A stretch of 9,180 nt of DNA from an uncultured Atopobiaceae bacterium (GTDB taxonomy: Bacteria; Actinomycetota; Coriobacteriia; Coriobacteriales; Atopobiaceae). The stretch lies in assembly GCA_947303905.1 (NCBI GenBank), contig CAMYZR010000036.1, positions 1 through 9,180 on the forward strand. The letters are read 5' to 3'. The notes beneath the pieces are model-generated. The model did no database searches. It was not told the DNA's origin and saw only the letters and a list, made by a program, of their open reading frames with translations. Made by a program: the position numbers and the translations under genes. Below are positions 1-6,372 of the stretch, in pieces (the first letter of the stretch is position 1; every line of letters starts with the position of its first letter).

Positions 1-61
1 CACGCGTGTCTGGTACATTCGCCTGCTCGATTCGCTGTTTGGCTACGATCCCGCGGCCTAG
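1..61 (+). CDS. C-terminal end of an unidentified protein (5' end outside window)
   Basis: Reading from base 2, an open frame of 19 codons ends at TAG 59-61; the peptide is TRVWYIRLLDSLFGYDPAA. It is followed about 40 bases later by a strong intrinsic terminator in the same orientation, which supports a real gene end here. The fragment is too short to assign a family, and I do not recognise it. Coding status rests on the open frame, G/C-rich third positions and the terminator, so it is likely but not certain. Confidence 0.5.
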   Translation, partial: TRVWYIRLLDSLFGYDPAA

Positions 62-102
62 CAGGTGTGTTACAACTGAAGGGGGCATGACCCGCGTGAT
101 CG

Positions 103-134
103 CGTCCGACAGGGTGCGCCTTGTCGGACGTTTT
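103..134 (+). terminator. Rho-independent terminator between the upstream gene and ppx
   Basis: The arms CGTCCGACA (103-111) and TGTCGGACG (122-130) are perfectly complementary. Inside them GGG (112-114) and CCT (119-121) extend the stem to 12 bp with one G-U pair, closed by a TGCG loop. TTTT follows at 131-134. This is a textbook intrinsic terminator for the gene ending at 61. It ends only 26 bases before the ppx start codon. Confidence 0.85.
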
Positions 135-160
135 GTCACTTCGCCAGAACGGAGGCTCGG

Positions 161-1147
161 ATGGGACGCGTCGCTTGCATTGACATCGGAACGGTCACCT
201 GTCGTCTGGCGGTAGCCGACGTGGTCGAAGGGCGTGTCGAGCACCTCCACAAACGCTCGACCATCGTCGATTTGGGCGAGAACCTCACGCAGACGGGTCG
301 GTTATGCGACGGAGCGCGCGAGCGCGTGCTCGCCTGCGTCGACGACTATCTGGACGAGGCGCGCTCGATGGCGGCGCCGGTCATCTGCTGCACGCTCACG
401 AGCGCGGCGCGCGATGCGAGCAACTCCGACGACCTGCTGGCGGAGTTTGCCGAGCGCGGCCTGAAGGCGCAGGTCATCCCTGGCAACGTGGAGGGCAATC
501 TCACGCTTCTGGGCGCATGCCAGGACTTCCCGGGACATCTGGTGTTGGTGGCGGACAACGGCGGCGGATCCACGGAGCTGGCGCTGGGCATGCTCACGGC
601 CGATGGGCTCGATGCACGGGCGATTCGCTCGGTTGACGTCGGGTGCCGCCGGATCACCGAGCGCTTCCTGAGCGCGGGTGACCCACCCTCCGCCGACGAC
701 CTGGCTGCCGCACATGCCTTTGCGGCGAAGTACTTCGACGATACGGTGCGCGATCTGGGCCTTCGCGAGGCGGGAGCCGAGCGTCTGGTGGTGACGGGTG
801 GCACGGTCACGAGCCTGGTGGCCGTCGATGCGAAGCTGGAGCCCTACGATTCCTCCTACGTGCATCTGCACGAGATGACGCGTGCGCAGGTGGAGGGGCT
901 CGAGCGACAGTTGGCGCAGATCACGGTGGCCGAGCGCGCCGCCCTGCCGGGGCTGCAGCCCAAGCGCGCACGCGTGATTCTGGGCGGCACGGTCGCGGTC
1001 TCCGAGCTCATGCGCGCCACCGGCTTCGATCGCCTGACGGTCAGCGAGAGCGACCTGCTCTTTGGCCTCGCCCTGACGGTGGACGGCGTGTGTGGGCAAG
1101 GCCTCTCACCCGTTTCGTGGGAGCCAGAGCTCACCTCACTGGTGTAG
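161..1147 (+). CDS. ppx: Ppx/GppA family phosphatase (exopolyphosphatase-like)
   Basis: A 328-residue cytoplasmic protein of the ASKHA phosphotransferase fold, expected to remove terminal phosphate from inorganic polyphosphate and/or hydrolyse pppGpp. Visible motifs are the N-terminal phosphate-1 loop (D8-I-G-T), TSAARDAxN near residue 80, VEGNLTLLGA with E111 at the catalytic-glutamate position, the phosphate-2 motif D132-N-G-G-G-S-T-E139, and VVTGGT further on. The length matches the short two-domain Ppx type of actinobacteria and lacks the C-terminal HD-like domain of the E. coli enzymes. The start is set by GGAGG at 151-155, 5 bases before ATG. D-N-G-G-G replaces the common D-I-G-G-G, and T-V-T replaces S-N-S in the first loop; neither obviously breaks the fold. 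No convincing promoter lies between the preceding terminator and the ATG. A small GCAGC-ATC-GCTGC hairpin (1159-1171) follows the stop without a T tract. Polyphosphate versus pppGpp preference cannot be read from the sequence. Confidence 0.92.
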   Translation: MGRVACIDIGTVTCRLAVADVVEGRVEHLHKRSTIVDLGENLTQTGRLCDGARERVLACVDDYLDEARSMAAPVICCTLTSAARDASNSDDLLAEFAERGLKAQVIPGNVEGNLTLLGACQDFPGHLVLVADNGGGSTELALGMLTADGLDARAIRSVDVGCRRITERFLSAGDPPSADDLAAAHAFAAKYFDDTVRDLGLREAGAERLVVTGGTVTSLVAVDAKLEPYDSSYVHLHEMTRAQVEGLERQLAQITVAERAALPGLQPKRARVILGGTVAVSELMRATGFDRLTVSESDLLFGLALTVDGVCGQGLSPVSWEPELTSLV

Positions 1148-1175
1148 TCTGTACACATGCAGCATCGCTGCGCTT

Positions 1176-1260
1176 GGGGGCGTGGCGGAACTGGCAGACG
1201 CAGGGGACTTAAAATCCTCCGCCTTACGGCTTGCGGGTTCGAACCCCGCCGCCCCTACCA
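1176..1260 (+). tRNA. tRNA-Leu, anticodon UAA
   Basis: An 85-nt class II tRNA with encoded CCA. The acceptor arm is GGGGGCG (1176-1182) paired with CGCCCCT (1250-1256), one G-U pair, followed by discriminator A1257 and CCA 1258-1260. The anticodon stem GGGGA (1203-1207) pairs with TCCTC (1215-1219) around loop CTTAAAA, giving anticodon TAA at 1210-1212, which reads UUA and UUG. A variable arm and the T-arm GCGGG-TTCGAAC-CCCGC follow. A long variable arm and discriminator A are leucine identity features. UUA is a rare codon in GC-rich genomes. Confidence 0.97.
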
Positions 1261-1374
1261 GCATATTTGCGGCTCGACTCGCGTCGGGCCGACCTTCACG
1301 CAGACGGCCGTGCGAGATGCGGCCATCTTGCGTGAGCTGGGACTTCAATTTCTTCGTATACCTGCTTAGATGGT

Positions 1375-1391
1375 CGCATGCTGCGCATGCG
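1375..1391. other. Perfect 7-bp hairpin in the leader of the transketolase operon
   Basis: CGCATGC (1375-1381), loop TGC, GCATGCG (1385-1391). It sits 30 bases before the start of the transketolase N-subunit gene and 15 bases before its ribosome-binding site. No T tract follows, so a terminator role is unlikely; it could be a leader structure or a protein site. A weak promoter (TTCAAT 1344-1349, 16-bp spacer, TGC-TTAGAT extended -10 ending at 1371) lies just before it. The rest of 1261-1420 shows nothing else. Confidence 0.35.
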
Positions 1392-1420
1392 GCCCCCTTG
1401 CCGATAGAGAGGCCAGACGC

Positions 1421-2323
1421 ATGCAATCGGTAGCTACCGAGACAAGAACGAATCCGGAGGTCACGCGCAAGAGCGCGCGCGTCTCTGGCATCGATCTTGC
1501 GCTGCGCGCCATCGAGGTCCGCCGTCAGGTGATCGAGTTCGCGCGCGACTATCCCGACATGCCCTTCCATCTGGGAGGGAGCCTCTCGTGCGCCGAGATC
1601 ATGGCCGTGCTCCTGAGCGGTGTCATGCACACGGGCGTGGACGGCACGCCCTGGGAGCAGCGCGACCGCCTGGTGCTCTCCAAGGGACACACATCGCTGG
1701 CGCTCTGGCCGGCACTGGCTCAGGCGGGCCTTCTCACGCAGGAGGACCTCGACCGCGGCATGCTGGGGCCCGGTGCCATCATCGGCAAGCAGCCCAAGCG
1801 CTGCGTGGAGCGGGGAATCGAGCTCTCGGGCGGAAGCCTGGGCATGGGCCTGGGGTACGCGGTCGGCCTCGCGCTCGCCGCGCGCCGCAAGGGGCTTGCC
1901 TCGCGCGTGTTCTGTGTTATGGGCGACGGCGAGTGCGACGAGGGCTCGGTTTGGGAGGCCGCGTCGTTTGCCGGCCACAACAGTCTGGGCTCGCTGGTTG
2001 CGGTCATCGACGCAAACGGGTTGCAGCTGGATGGGCCCACGTCGCAGGTGCTGGACAGTGGCCCGCTCTCCGCCAAGTTCGCAGCGTTCGGCTTTGACGT
2101 GCAGGTCGTGGACGGCCATGACGTGGAGGCGCTGGCAGAGGTGCTCTCGCTGCGCTCCGAGCGCCCGCTTGCGGTTATCGCGCTCACGGTGAAGGGCAAG
2201 GGCCTCTCCTGTGCGGAAAACGACGTCAAATGGCACGACCGATGCCTGGACGATGACGGCTATCGCCGCGCGGTGGAGGAGCTCGAGGCAGCGCGCAGGG
2301 AGGTGCTCGCCAATGCAGAGTGA
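1421..2323 (+). CDS. Transketolase, N-terminal (TPP-binding) subunit
   Basis: A 300-residue half-transketolase. Transketolase moves two-carbon ketol units between sugar phosphates in the non-oxidative pentose phosphate pathway; here the enzyme is split, and this subunit supplies the diphosphate/Mg-binding domain. Visible are FHLGGSLSCAEI near residue 50, SKGH with H90, GGSLGMGLGYAVG, and the TPP motif G168-D-G-E followed by D197-x-N199. I chose ATG 1421 over the upstream in-frame ATG at 1370 because AGAGAGG (1406-1412) precedes it at 8 bases, and the extra 17 residues are cysteine-rich and unlike the family. Its stop overlaps the start of the C-terminal subunit gene by 11 bases, so the two are probably translated in a coupled way and form one complex. 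Split transketolases are common in anaerobic Gram-positives and archaea. Use in another ketol transfer cannot be excluded. Confidence 0.93.
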   Translation: MQSVATETRTNPEVTRKSARVSGIDLALRAIEVRRQVIEFARDYPDMPFHLGGSLSCAEIMAVLLSGVMHTGVDGTPWEQRDRLVLSKGHTSLALWPALAQAGLLTQEDLDRGMLGPGAIIGKQPKRCVERGIELSGGSLGMGLGYAVGLALAARRKGLASRVFCVMGDGECDEGSVWEAASFAGHNSLGSLVAVIDANGLQLDGPTSQVLDSGPLSAKFAAFGFDVQVVDGHDVEALAEVLSLRSERPLAVIALTVKGKGLSCAENDVKWHDRCLDDDGYRRAVEELEAARREVLANAE

Positions 2324-3272
2324 GGGTTTGCGCGTGTGCGGCCTTGACGCCAAGGTCGTCTTCGGCGAAACGATGGCTCGCATCGCAAAGAACGACCCGC
2401 TGCTCACCGTGGTCGTGTCCGACTACGGACGGCGCCTGAACCTCGACGCCATGCGCGAGGAGCTACCCAGCGCCTTTGTGCAGTGTGGCATTGCCGAGCA
2501 GAGCCAGGTGGAGGTTGCCTCCGCGCTGGCAAACGAGGGCTTTCACGTGCTGGCACCGTCGTATGCCACCTTCATCACCTCGCGCGTGCTCGACCAGGTG
2601 CGCGTGATGCTGGGCATGATGCGCTCACCGGTGATCCTCGTGGGGCTATCGGCAGGGTGCGAGGCCGGTGCGCTCGGCGCGAGCCACATGGCGCTCGAGG
2701 ACATCGCCTGCGTGCGCACGATTCCCGGCGTGACGGTCGTCTGCCCCGCAGACAACGTGGAGCTCGCGTCGGTGCTGGAGGAGCTGGCCTCTGCGCCGCG
2801 GCCCGCGTACGTGCGCGTCAGTCAGTATGCGACGGACATGTGCATTCACGCCCAGGGCGTGCGGCGGGAGTTCGGCAAGGCCGAGGTGCTGCGCGTGGGT
2901 GCGGACGCGCAGGTTGCGATTCTCGCCACCGGACCGCTTGCCGGAGAGGCACTGCGGGCGGCCGAGCGCCTCTCCCAGGAGGGCGTCGAGGCGAGCGTGA
3001 TCGAGTTTGCCGTGGTCAAGCCTCTGGACACGGATGCGTTGGATGGGCTCGCGGGCAAGCGCCTGGTGGTGACGGTGGAGGACCATGGCGTGCAGGGTGG
3101 CTTTGGCTCCGCGGTCGCAGAGCACCTGTCGGGCGTCGTCGGCGCGCCGCGTGTGCTGAGGCTGGGCATGCCGGACGAGTACCTGGATGCCGATACGCCA
3201 CAGCACCTTCTGGAGCGCGCAGGGCTTACCGCCGAGGGGATTGCCGAGCTGGTCAAGGCGGCGCTGGCGTAG
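2313..3272 (+). CDS. Transketolase, C-terminal (pyrimidine-binding) subunit
   Basis: A 319-residue partner of the preceding gene. It carries the transketolase pyrimidine-binding domain (about residues 10-175), including CGIAEQ with E62, the glutamate that activates the thiamine ring by proton transfer. GFHVLAPSYATFITSRVLDQ and GASHMALEDIA follow, then the C-terminal transketolase domain (about 190-310) with VVTVEDHGVQGGFGSAV. The start is ATG 2313, preceded by AGGGAGG (2297-2303) at 9 bases; the open frame extends further upstream, but that stretch is out-of-frame translation of the N-subunit gene. The 11-base overlap implies 1:1 translational coupling. Similarity to the DXP synthase C-terminal half is expected within the superfamily, but the matching N-subunit favours transketolase. 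The 129 bases after the stop have no strong terminator, only a CCAGC/GCTGG hairpin (3334-3349). Confidence 0.93.
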   Translation: MQSEGLRVCGLDAKVVFGETMARIAKNDPLLTVVVSDYGRRLNLDAMREELPSAFVQCGIAEQSQVEVASALANEGFHVLAPSYATFITSRVLDQVRVMLGMMRSPVILVGLSAGCEAGALGASHMALEDIACVRTIPGVTVVCPADNVELASVLEELASAPRPAYVRVSQYATDMCIHAQGVRREFGKAEVLRVGADAQVAILATGPLAGEALRAAERLSQEGVEASVIEFAVVKPLDTDALDGLAGKRLVVTVEDHGVQGGFGSAVAEHLSGVVGAPRVLRLGMPDEYLDADTPQHLLERAGLTAEGIAELVKAALA

Positions 3273-3339
3273 CCAACCGGCGGCATCCTGTGCGGGGACA
3301 GCCCTCCTACCTGCAGTGTTCCGTGTCTTGGAACCAGCT

Positions 3340-3372
3340 TTGAGGCTGGGTGGTTGGGCCCTAGGATAGAAT
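3340..3372 (+). promoter_or_regulatory. Possible promoter of the double DJ-1 gene
   Basis: TTGAGG (3340-3345) is followed after 16 bases by TAGGAT (3362-3367), with an overlapping TAGAAT (3367-3372). This is the least GC-rich part of the gap between the transketolase and DJ-1 genes. The match is partial and assumes a housekeeping sigma-70-like consensus, so it is a suggestion only. Confidence 0.3.
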
Positions 3373-3401
3373 TGTCCAAGAGCACAACAAAAGGAGCCGT
3401 C

Positions 3402-4574
3402 ATGAAGCGCATTGCCGTTATCGCCGCACCCGGTTGCGAAGAGGGAGAGACCCTCACCATTGCCGACGTCTTCCGTCGCGCCGAGCTGGCCTGCGACCTC
3501 GTGGGCCTTGGTTCCCTCGAAATCACCGGCGGTCACAAGACCGTCTTCCGCTGCGATGCGGTGCTCGACGACGCGCTCTCCGACACCTACGACATGGTCG
3601 TCCTTCCTGGCGGCTATGGTGGCGTGGACGCCATGGCTGGCTCGGAGCTGCTGCTTGGCCAGGTGGCCAGCATGCTCGACGCAGGCAAGTGGGTCGCAGC
3701 CATCTGTGCGGCCCCGGTCGCGCTCGACAAGGCCGGCCTGCTCGAAGGTCGCACCTTCACCTGTTACCCGGGTCAGCGTGGCATCATCAAGGCCGGCACC
3801 TGGGTGAACGAGGTCGTCGTGATTGATGGCAACCTCGTGACTAGCCAGGGCCCCGCCACCGCCTGGGCCTTCTCCTACAAGCTGGTCGAGCTGATGGGCG
3901 GCGACGCCGAGGCCGTGCGTCAGCGCATGGTGTACCGCAACGCCTTCGCTGAGCCCGAGGTCGAGGGTGCGGAGCCCGCCCCGCTCTGTGAGGTGCCTGG
4001 TCCCGATGGAAACGCTCCCAAGAAGGCGGCCGTGCTCATGATCGAGGGCTTCGAGGAGTCCGAGACCATCCAGATCGTCGACCTGCTTCGTCGTGCGCAT
4101 GTCGAGGCCACCACGTATCGCTTCCAAGAGGACGAGTTCGTCCTCGGCATGCAGAACATCCTCGTCAAGGCCGACGCGGCCTTTGGTCCGGAGGTGCTCG
4201 AGGCCGATGTCATCGTCGTGCCGGGCGGTCGCACCGCGGGCGCCAAGCTCATCGCCCGCGAGGATGTCCTCGATGCCCTCCGCAGCTTTGACGGCGCTGG
4301 CAAGCTCATCGGCGCGATGTGCTCCGGCACCACGGTCGCCCATGCGGCTGGCGTGCTCGAGGGCAAGCGCGTGACGGGCTACACCGGCTACGGCGCTAAG
4401 CTGACCGGGGCGACCTTCGTCGAGGACGAGGTGGCCGTGTGGGACGCCAACGTGGTTACCAGCCAGGGCCCCGCCACCCCGTATCCGTTTGCCTTCAAGC
4501 TCATGGAGGCGCTGGGCATCGATCCCAAGCCGTTCAAGAACCGCCTGCTCTACGCCCTGGTCGGCGGCAAGTAG
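3402..4574 (+). CDS. Tandem two-domain DJ-1/PfpI family protein
   Basis: A 390-residue protein made of two DJ-1/PfpI (class I glutamine amidotransferase-like) domains, about residues 1-190 and 205-390, joined by a short acidic, proline-containing linker. Each half keeps the hallmarks: the conserved glutamate (E16 in CEEGET; E221 in FEESET), the VVLPGG / VVPGGR strand, and the nucleophile-elbow cysteine (C102 in AAICAAP; C307 in GAMCSGT). Each ends with a matching TSQGPAT...F-K-L-E/M segment, so the halves arose by internal duplication. Single-domain bacterial relatives (YajL, Hsp31-like, PfpI) are linked to glyoxalase III, carbonyl stress or redox sensing; plant DJ-1 proteins have a comparable two-domain layout. 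The substrate here is unknown. The start is supported by AAAAGGAG (3389-3396), 5 bases before ATG. C-ended and CGT/GGT codons are frequent, hinting at high expression. The older label ThiJ/thiazole biosynthesis should not be trusted. The regulator gene follows after 46 bases and may share its transcript. Confidence 0.9.
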   Translation: MKRIAVIAAPGCEEGETLTIADVFRRAELACDLVGLGSLEITGGHKTVFRCDAVLDDALSDTYDMVVLPGGYGGVDAMAGSELLLGQVASMLDAGKWVAAICAAPVALDKAGLLEGRTFTCYPGQRGIIKAGTWVNEVVVIDGNLVTSQGPATAWAFSYKLVELMGGDAEAVRQRMVYRNAFAEPEVEGAEPAPLCEVPGPDGNAPKKAAVLMIEGFEESETIQIVDLLRRAHVEATTYRFQEDEFVLGMQNILVKADAAFGPEVLEADVIVVPGGRTAGAKLIAREDVLDALRSFDGAGKLIGAMCSGTTVAHAAGVLEGKRVTGYTGYGAKLTGATFVEDEVAVWDANVVTSQGPATPYPFAFKLMEALGIDPKPFKNRLLYALVGGK

Positions 4575-4620
4575 GCCAAGTCTTTGGAAGCCGTCGGGCT
4601 TCACGTCATCGGAGGGCGCC

Positions 4621-5376
4621 ATGATCTACCGCAAGCTGGCCGTCGTGCTCTTGAGCGTGGTCTCTACCGAGCCAGCGGGCTCGACCAACGCGGTGATTGC
4701 CGAATACCTGCTCACGCATCGCTGCGAGGCTGCCAGCATGGGGGTAAGGCAGCTTGCGGAAGCTTGCTCGGTGGGAACGGGTTCTATTTCGCGCTTCTGT
4801 CGCGAGGTTGGGCTGGCTGGATTCACGGAGCTTCAGGCGGCCCTTGCCGAGGAGGCGGATGCGTTCGAGCGCGTGCAGGGACCGGATGCGCACAGGAGGT
4901 GGGCTCACGCTGCCGCGGGGGCGCTGGGCAAGGCTGCGTTGAGCGTCAGCCAGGCAAAGCTCGCCGAGCTGGCGCGAGAGGTGCGGGCGCATGAGAGGGT
5001 GAGCGCGTTTGGCCTGCTCAAGGCCGAGGCGGCGGCACTGTGCCTGCAGACTGACCTGCTGCTTCTGGGCAAGCGCGTGTATACGGGCGTTGCCTATGCC
5101 GATCAGATGGCGCACATCCTGAGCGCCCCCGAGGACGAGCTGACCATCGTCTTCTCGTATACCGGCGACTACTTTGGGTACCGCGCGTTCACGCAGGACG
5201 AGGTGCGCCGCCTGCGGAAGCGCGAGATTTGGGTGGTGTGCCCGCGCGGAGTCGAGCTGCCGGACTTTGTGGGCGATGTGGTGCCGTTCGACTCCGACGG
5301 GTCGCAGTTGGGTCATCCGTATCAGCTCGAGGCGGTGGCGAGCCTCCTTGCGCAGGAGTATGCCGCGCTGGTCTGA
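4621..5376 (+). CDS. MurR/RpiR family transcriptional regulator
   Basis: A 251-residue predicted DNA-binding regulator. Residues about 22-76 form the RpiR-type HTH: IAEYLL, then VRQLAEACSVGTGSISRFCREVG and GFTEL closely follow the family pattern (xLAExxxVSxxTIxRFCRxLGxxGFxEL). Residues about 120-245 look like a diverged SIS domain, with ELTIVFSYTGDY in the place of the usual phosphosugar-contacting S-x-S-G-E/D strand and loop. The family senses sugar phosphates and represses or activates nearby sugar-use genes. Here it follows the double DJ-1 gene by 46 bases and the transketolase pair further up, so a pentose-phosphate or related ligand is a reasonable guess. GGAGG (4611-4615) sits 5 bases before ATG 4621. 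The in-frame extension upstream of this ATG overlaps the DJ-1 gene and is not homologous to the family. No operator is evident. Confidence 0.88.
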   Translation: MIYRKLAVVLLSVVSTEPAGSTNAVIAEYLLTHRCEAASMGVRQLAEACSVGTGSISRFCREVGLAGFTELQAALAEEADAFERVQGPDAHRRWAHAAAGALGKAALSVSQAKLAELAREVRAHERVSAFGLLKAEAAALCLQTDLLLLGKRVYTGVAYADQMAHILSAPEDELTIVFSYTGDYFGYRAFTQDEVRRLRKREIWVVCPRGVELPDFVGDVVPFDSDGSQLGHPYQLEAVASLLAQEYAALV

Positions 5377-5381
5377 TGTGA

Positions 5382-5394
5382 GGGGCTGCGCCCC
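5382..5394. terminator. GC hairpin between convergent genes
   Basis: GGGGC (5382-5386), loop TGC, GCCCC (5390-5394). It fills most of the 21-base gap between the regulator stop (5376) and the stop of the opposing TPR gene (5398). The position suits a bidirectional terminator, but there is no T tract on either strand, so efficiency is doubtful. Confidence 0.35.
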
Positions 5395-5397
5395 GGG

Positions 5398-6372
5398 CTA
5401 CCAGCCGAAGCCGTTGCGCTCGGCAAAGGCGCGGGCGTGCTCGGCAAAGTCGCCCTGCCCGCTGGCCCATGCGCACAGGTCGGGCACGTCGCAGATGATC
5501 GGGTCTGCCTCGTGCACCGCGAGCGTGACCTCCTCAAACGAATACGGCTCGGCCGACGGGCGGTCGGGCAGGTAGGTGTCCACCATGATGGGCCTGAGCA
5601 GCGCGTATCCACCGCCCTCGCAAAGCCGGTCAAAGCCCGCAAGCGCACGGCGCGCGGCAGGCAGGCGCCCCAGCTTGTAGAAGAGCAACACGCGTCCGAG
5701 TTGCTGCCAGCTGTCACCCCTGCGGCCAAAGCGCGCGTCAAGCGCCTCGAAGCCCTCCTCGTCCTCGAGCCGCGCCAGGCAGAGCGCGCAGGTATGGCGT
5801 GCGCCCAGCGGGTCGGAGGGCGATGCGGCCAGCAGTGCCTGCCCCCGGTCGTTTGACATGCGATAGCGTGCGGAGTCGAGGCAGGTGCGGGAGATGGCAG
5901 CGGTCACGCGCATGCGCCCGCGGAGAAACACGTCGTGCCAGGCGTCGCCAGACTCCGGCACCGCGAGGGGACCTCGTTCCGCCGCCAATGCGCGATCAAG
6001 CTCAAGCAGGGCGTCAAGCTGGTCGTCCGGCTCGTTGTCAGCCGCCAGCACCGAGAAGAGCCTCGCGTGCGCGCTGTCCGGAGCGATCGCAAGCGCCTCC
6101 GCACAGTCGCGCCTGAGGCGCTCCATGCGCCTCGCCCGCTCCTGCACGAACTGCTCGTCGTCACGGAACTCGTCGTCCTTGCGCGAGGCAAACACGCGCT
6201 CTGCCGCCTGCACCAACAGGGAGAATGCCTGGTCCGAGGGGTCGTCCACGTAGTCTTGCGGGTTCTCTCGCACCGACAGCAGCAGCTCCGCGTACGCTGC
6301 GGGGGAGAGTCCGCCCAGCCTGTTGCTCCGGCGGCGCGCCAGCCGCTCCATCAGCTCCTCGTGCAGGTTCAT
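5398..6372 (-). CDS. TPR-like repeat protein of unknown function (paralog B)
   Basis: A 324-residue predicted cytoplasmic protein, mostly helical, rich in Ala, Leu, Arg and acidic residues, without signal peptide or membrane segment. It is homologous over most of its length to the gene immediately upstream. Shared landmarks are the S-x-x-x-D-x-A-F-x-L-V region (residues about 43-54), the helix pair at about 172-188, and R-x-T-C-A-x-x-x-A-x-L-E-D-E-x-G (192-207); both then share a W-Q/M-Q-L helix at 222-225 and the YSFEEVTLAV segment near 277-286. Helix-turn-helix pairs at about 155-250 resemble degenerate TPRs. The start at 6372 is chosen because AGGAG lies 7 bases upstream (6380-6384 on the complement) and because its ATG overlaps the preceding stop as ATGA. 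A further in-frame start 48 bases upstream would lie within the neighbouring coding region. No catalytic motif is visible, so a scaffold or protein-interaction role is only an inference. Confidence 0.8.
   Translation of the reverse strand: MNLHEELMERLARRRSNRLGGLSPAAYAELLLSVRENPQDYVDDPSDQAFSLLVQAAERVFASRKDDEFRDDEQFVQERARRMERLRRDCAEALAIAPDSAHARLFSVLAADNEPDDQLDALLELDRALAAERGPLAVPESGDAWHDVFLRGRMRVTAAISRTCLDSARYRMSNDRGQALLAASPSDPLGARHTCALCLARLEDEEGFEALDARFGRRGDSWQQLGRVLLFYKLGRLPAARRALAGFDRLCEGGGYALLRPIMVDTYLPDRPSAEPYSFEEVTLAVHEADPIICDVPDLCAWASGQGDFAEHARAFAERNGFGW

Noticed and set aside
1176..1420. tRNA-Leu as an integration site for a mobile element
   Set aside because: No integrase, excisionase or second copy of the tRNA 3' end is found next to it, and ordinary metabolic genes follow.
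1092..1433. Plus-strand frame across the tRNA (GGVAELADAGDLKSS...), and the minus-strand frame over the same site (GFEPASRKAEDFKSPAS...)
   Set aside because: Both peptides are well-known artefacts of translating a tRNA-Leu gene and its complement; the tRNA fold is complete.
1136..2407. A 423-residue open frame on the minus strand
   Set aside because: It spans the tRNA and the transketolase N-subunit gene in antisense; the sense protein has clear TPP-binding motifs.
2646..4622. A 658-residue open frame on the minus strand
   Set aside because: It is antisense to the transketolase C subunit and double DJ-1 genes, has no family motifs, and arises from the lack of stops in GC-rich DNA.
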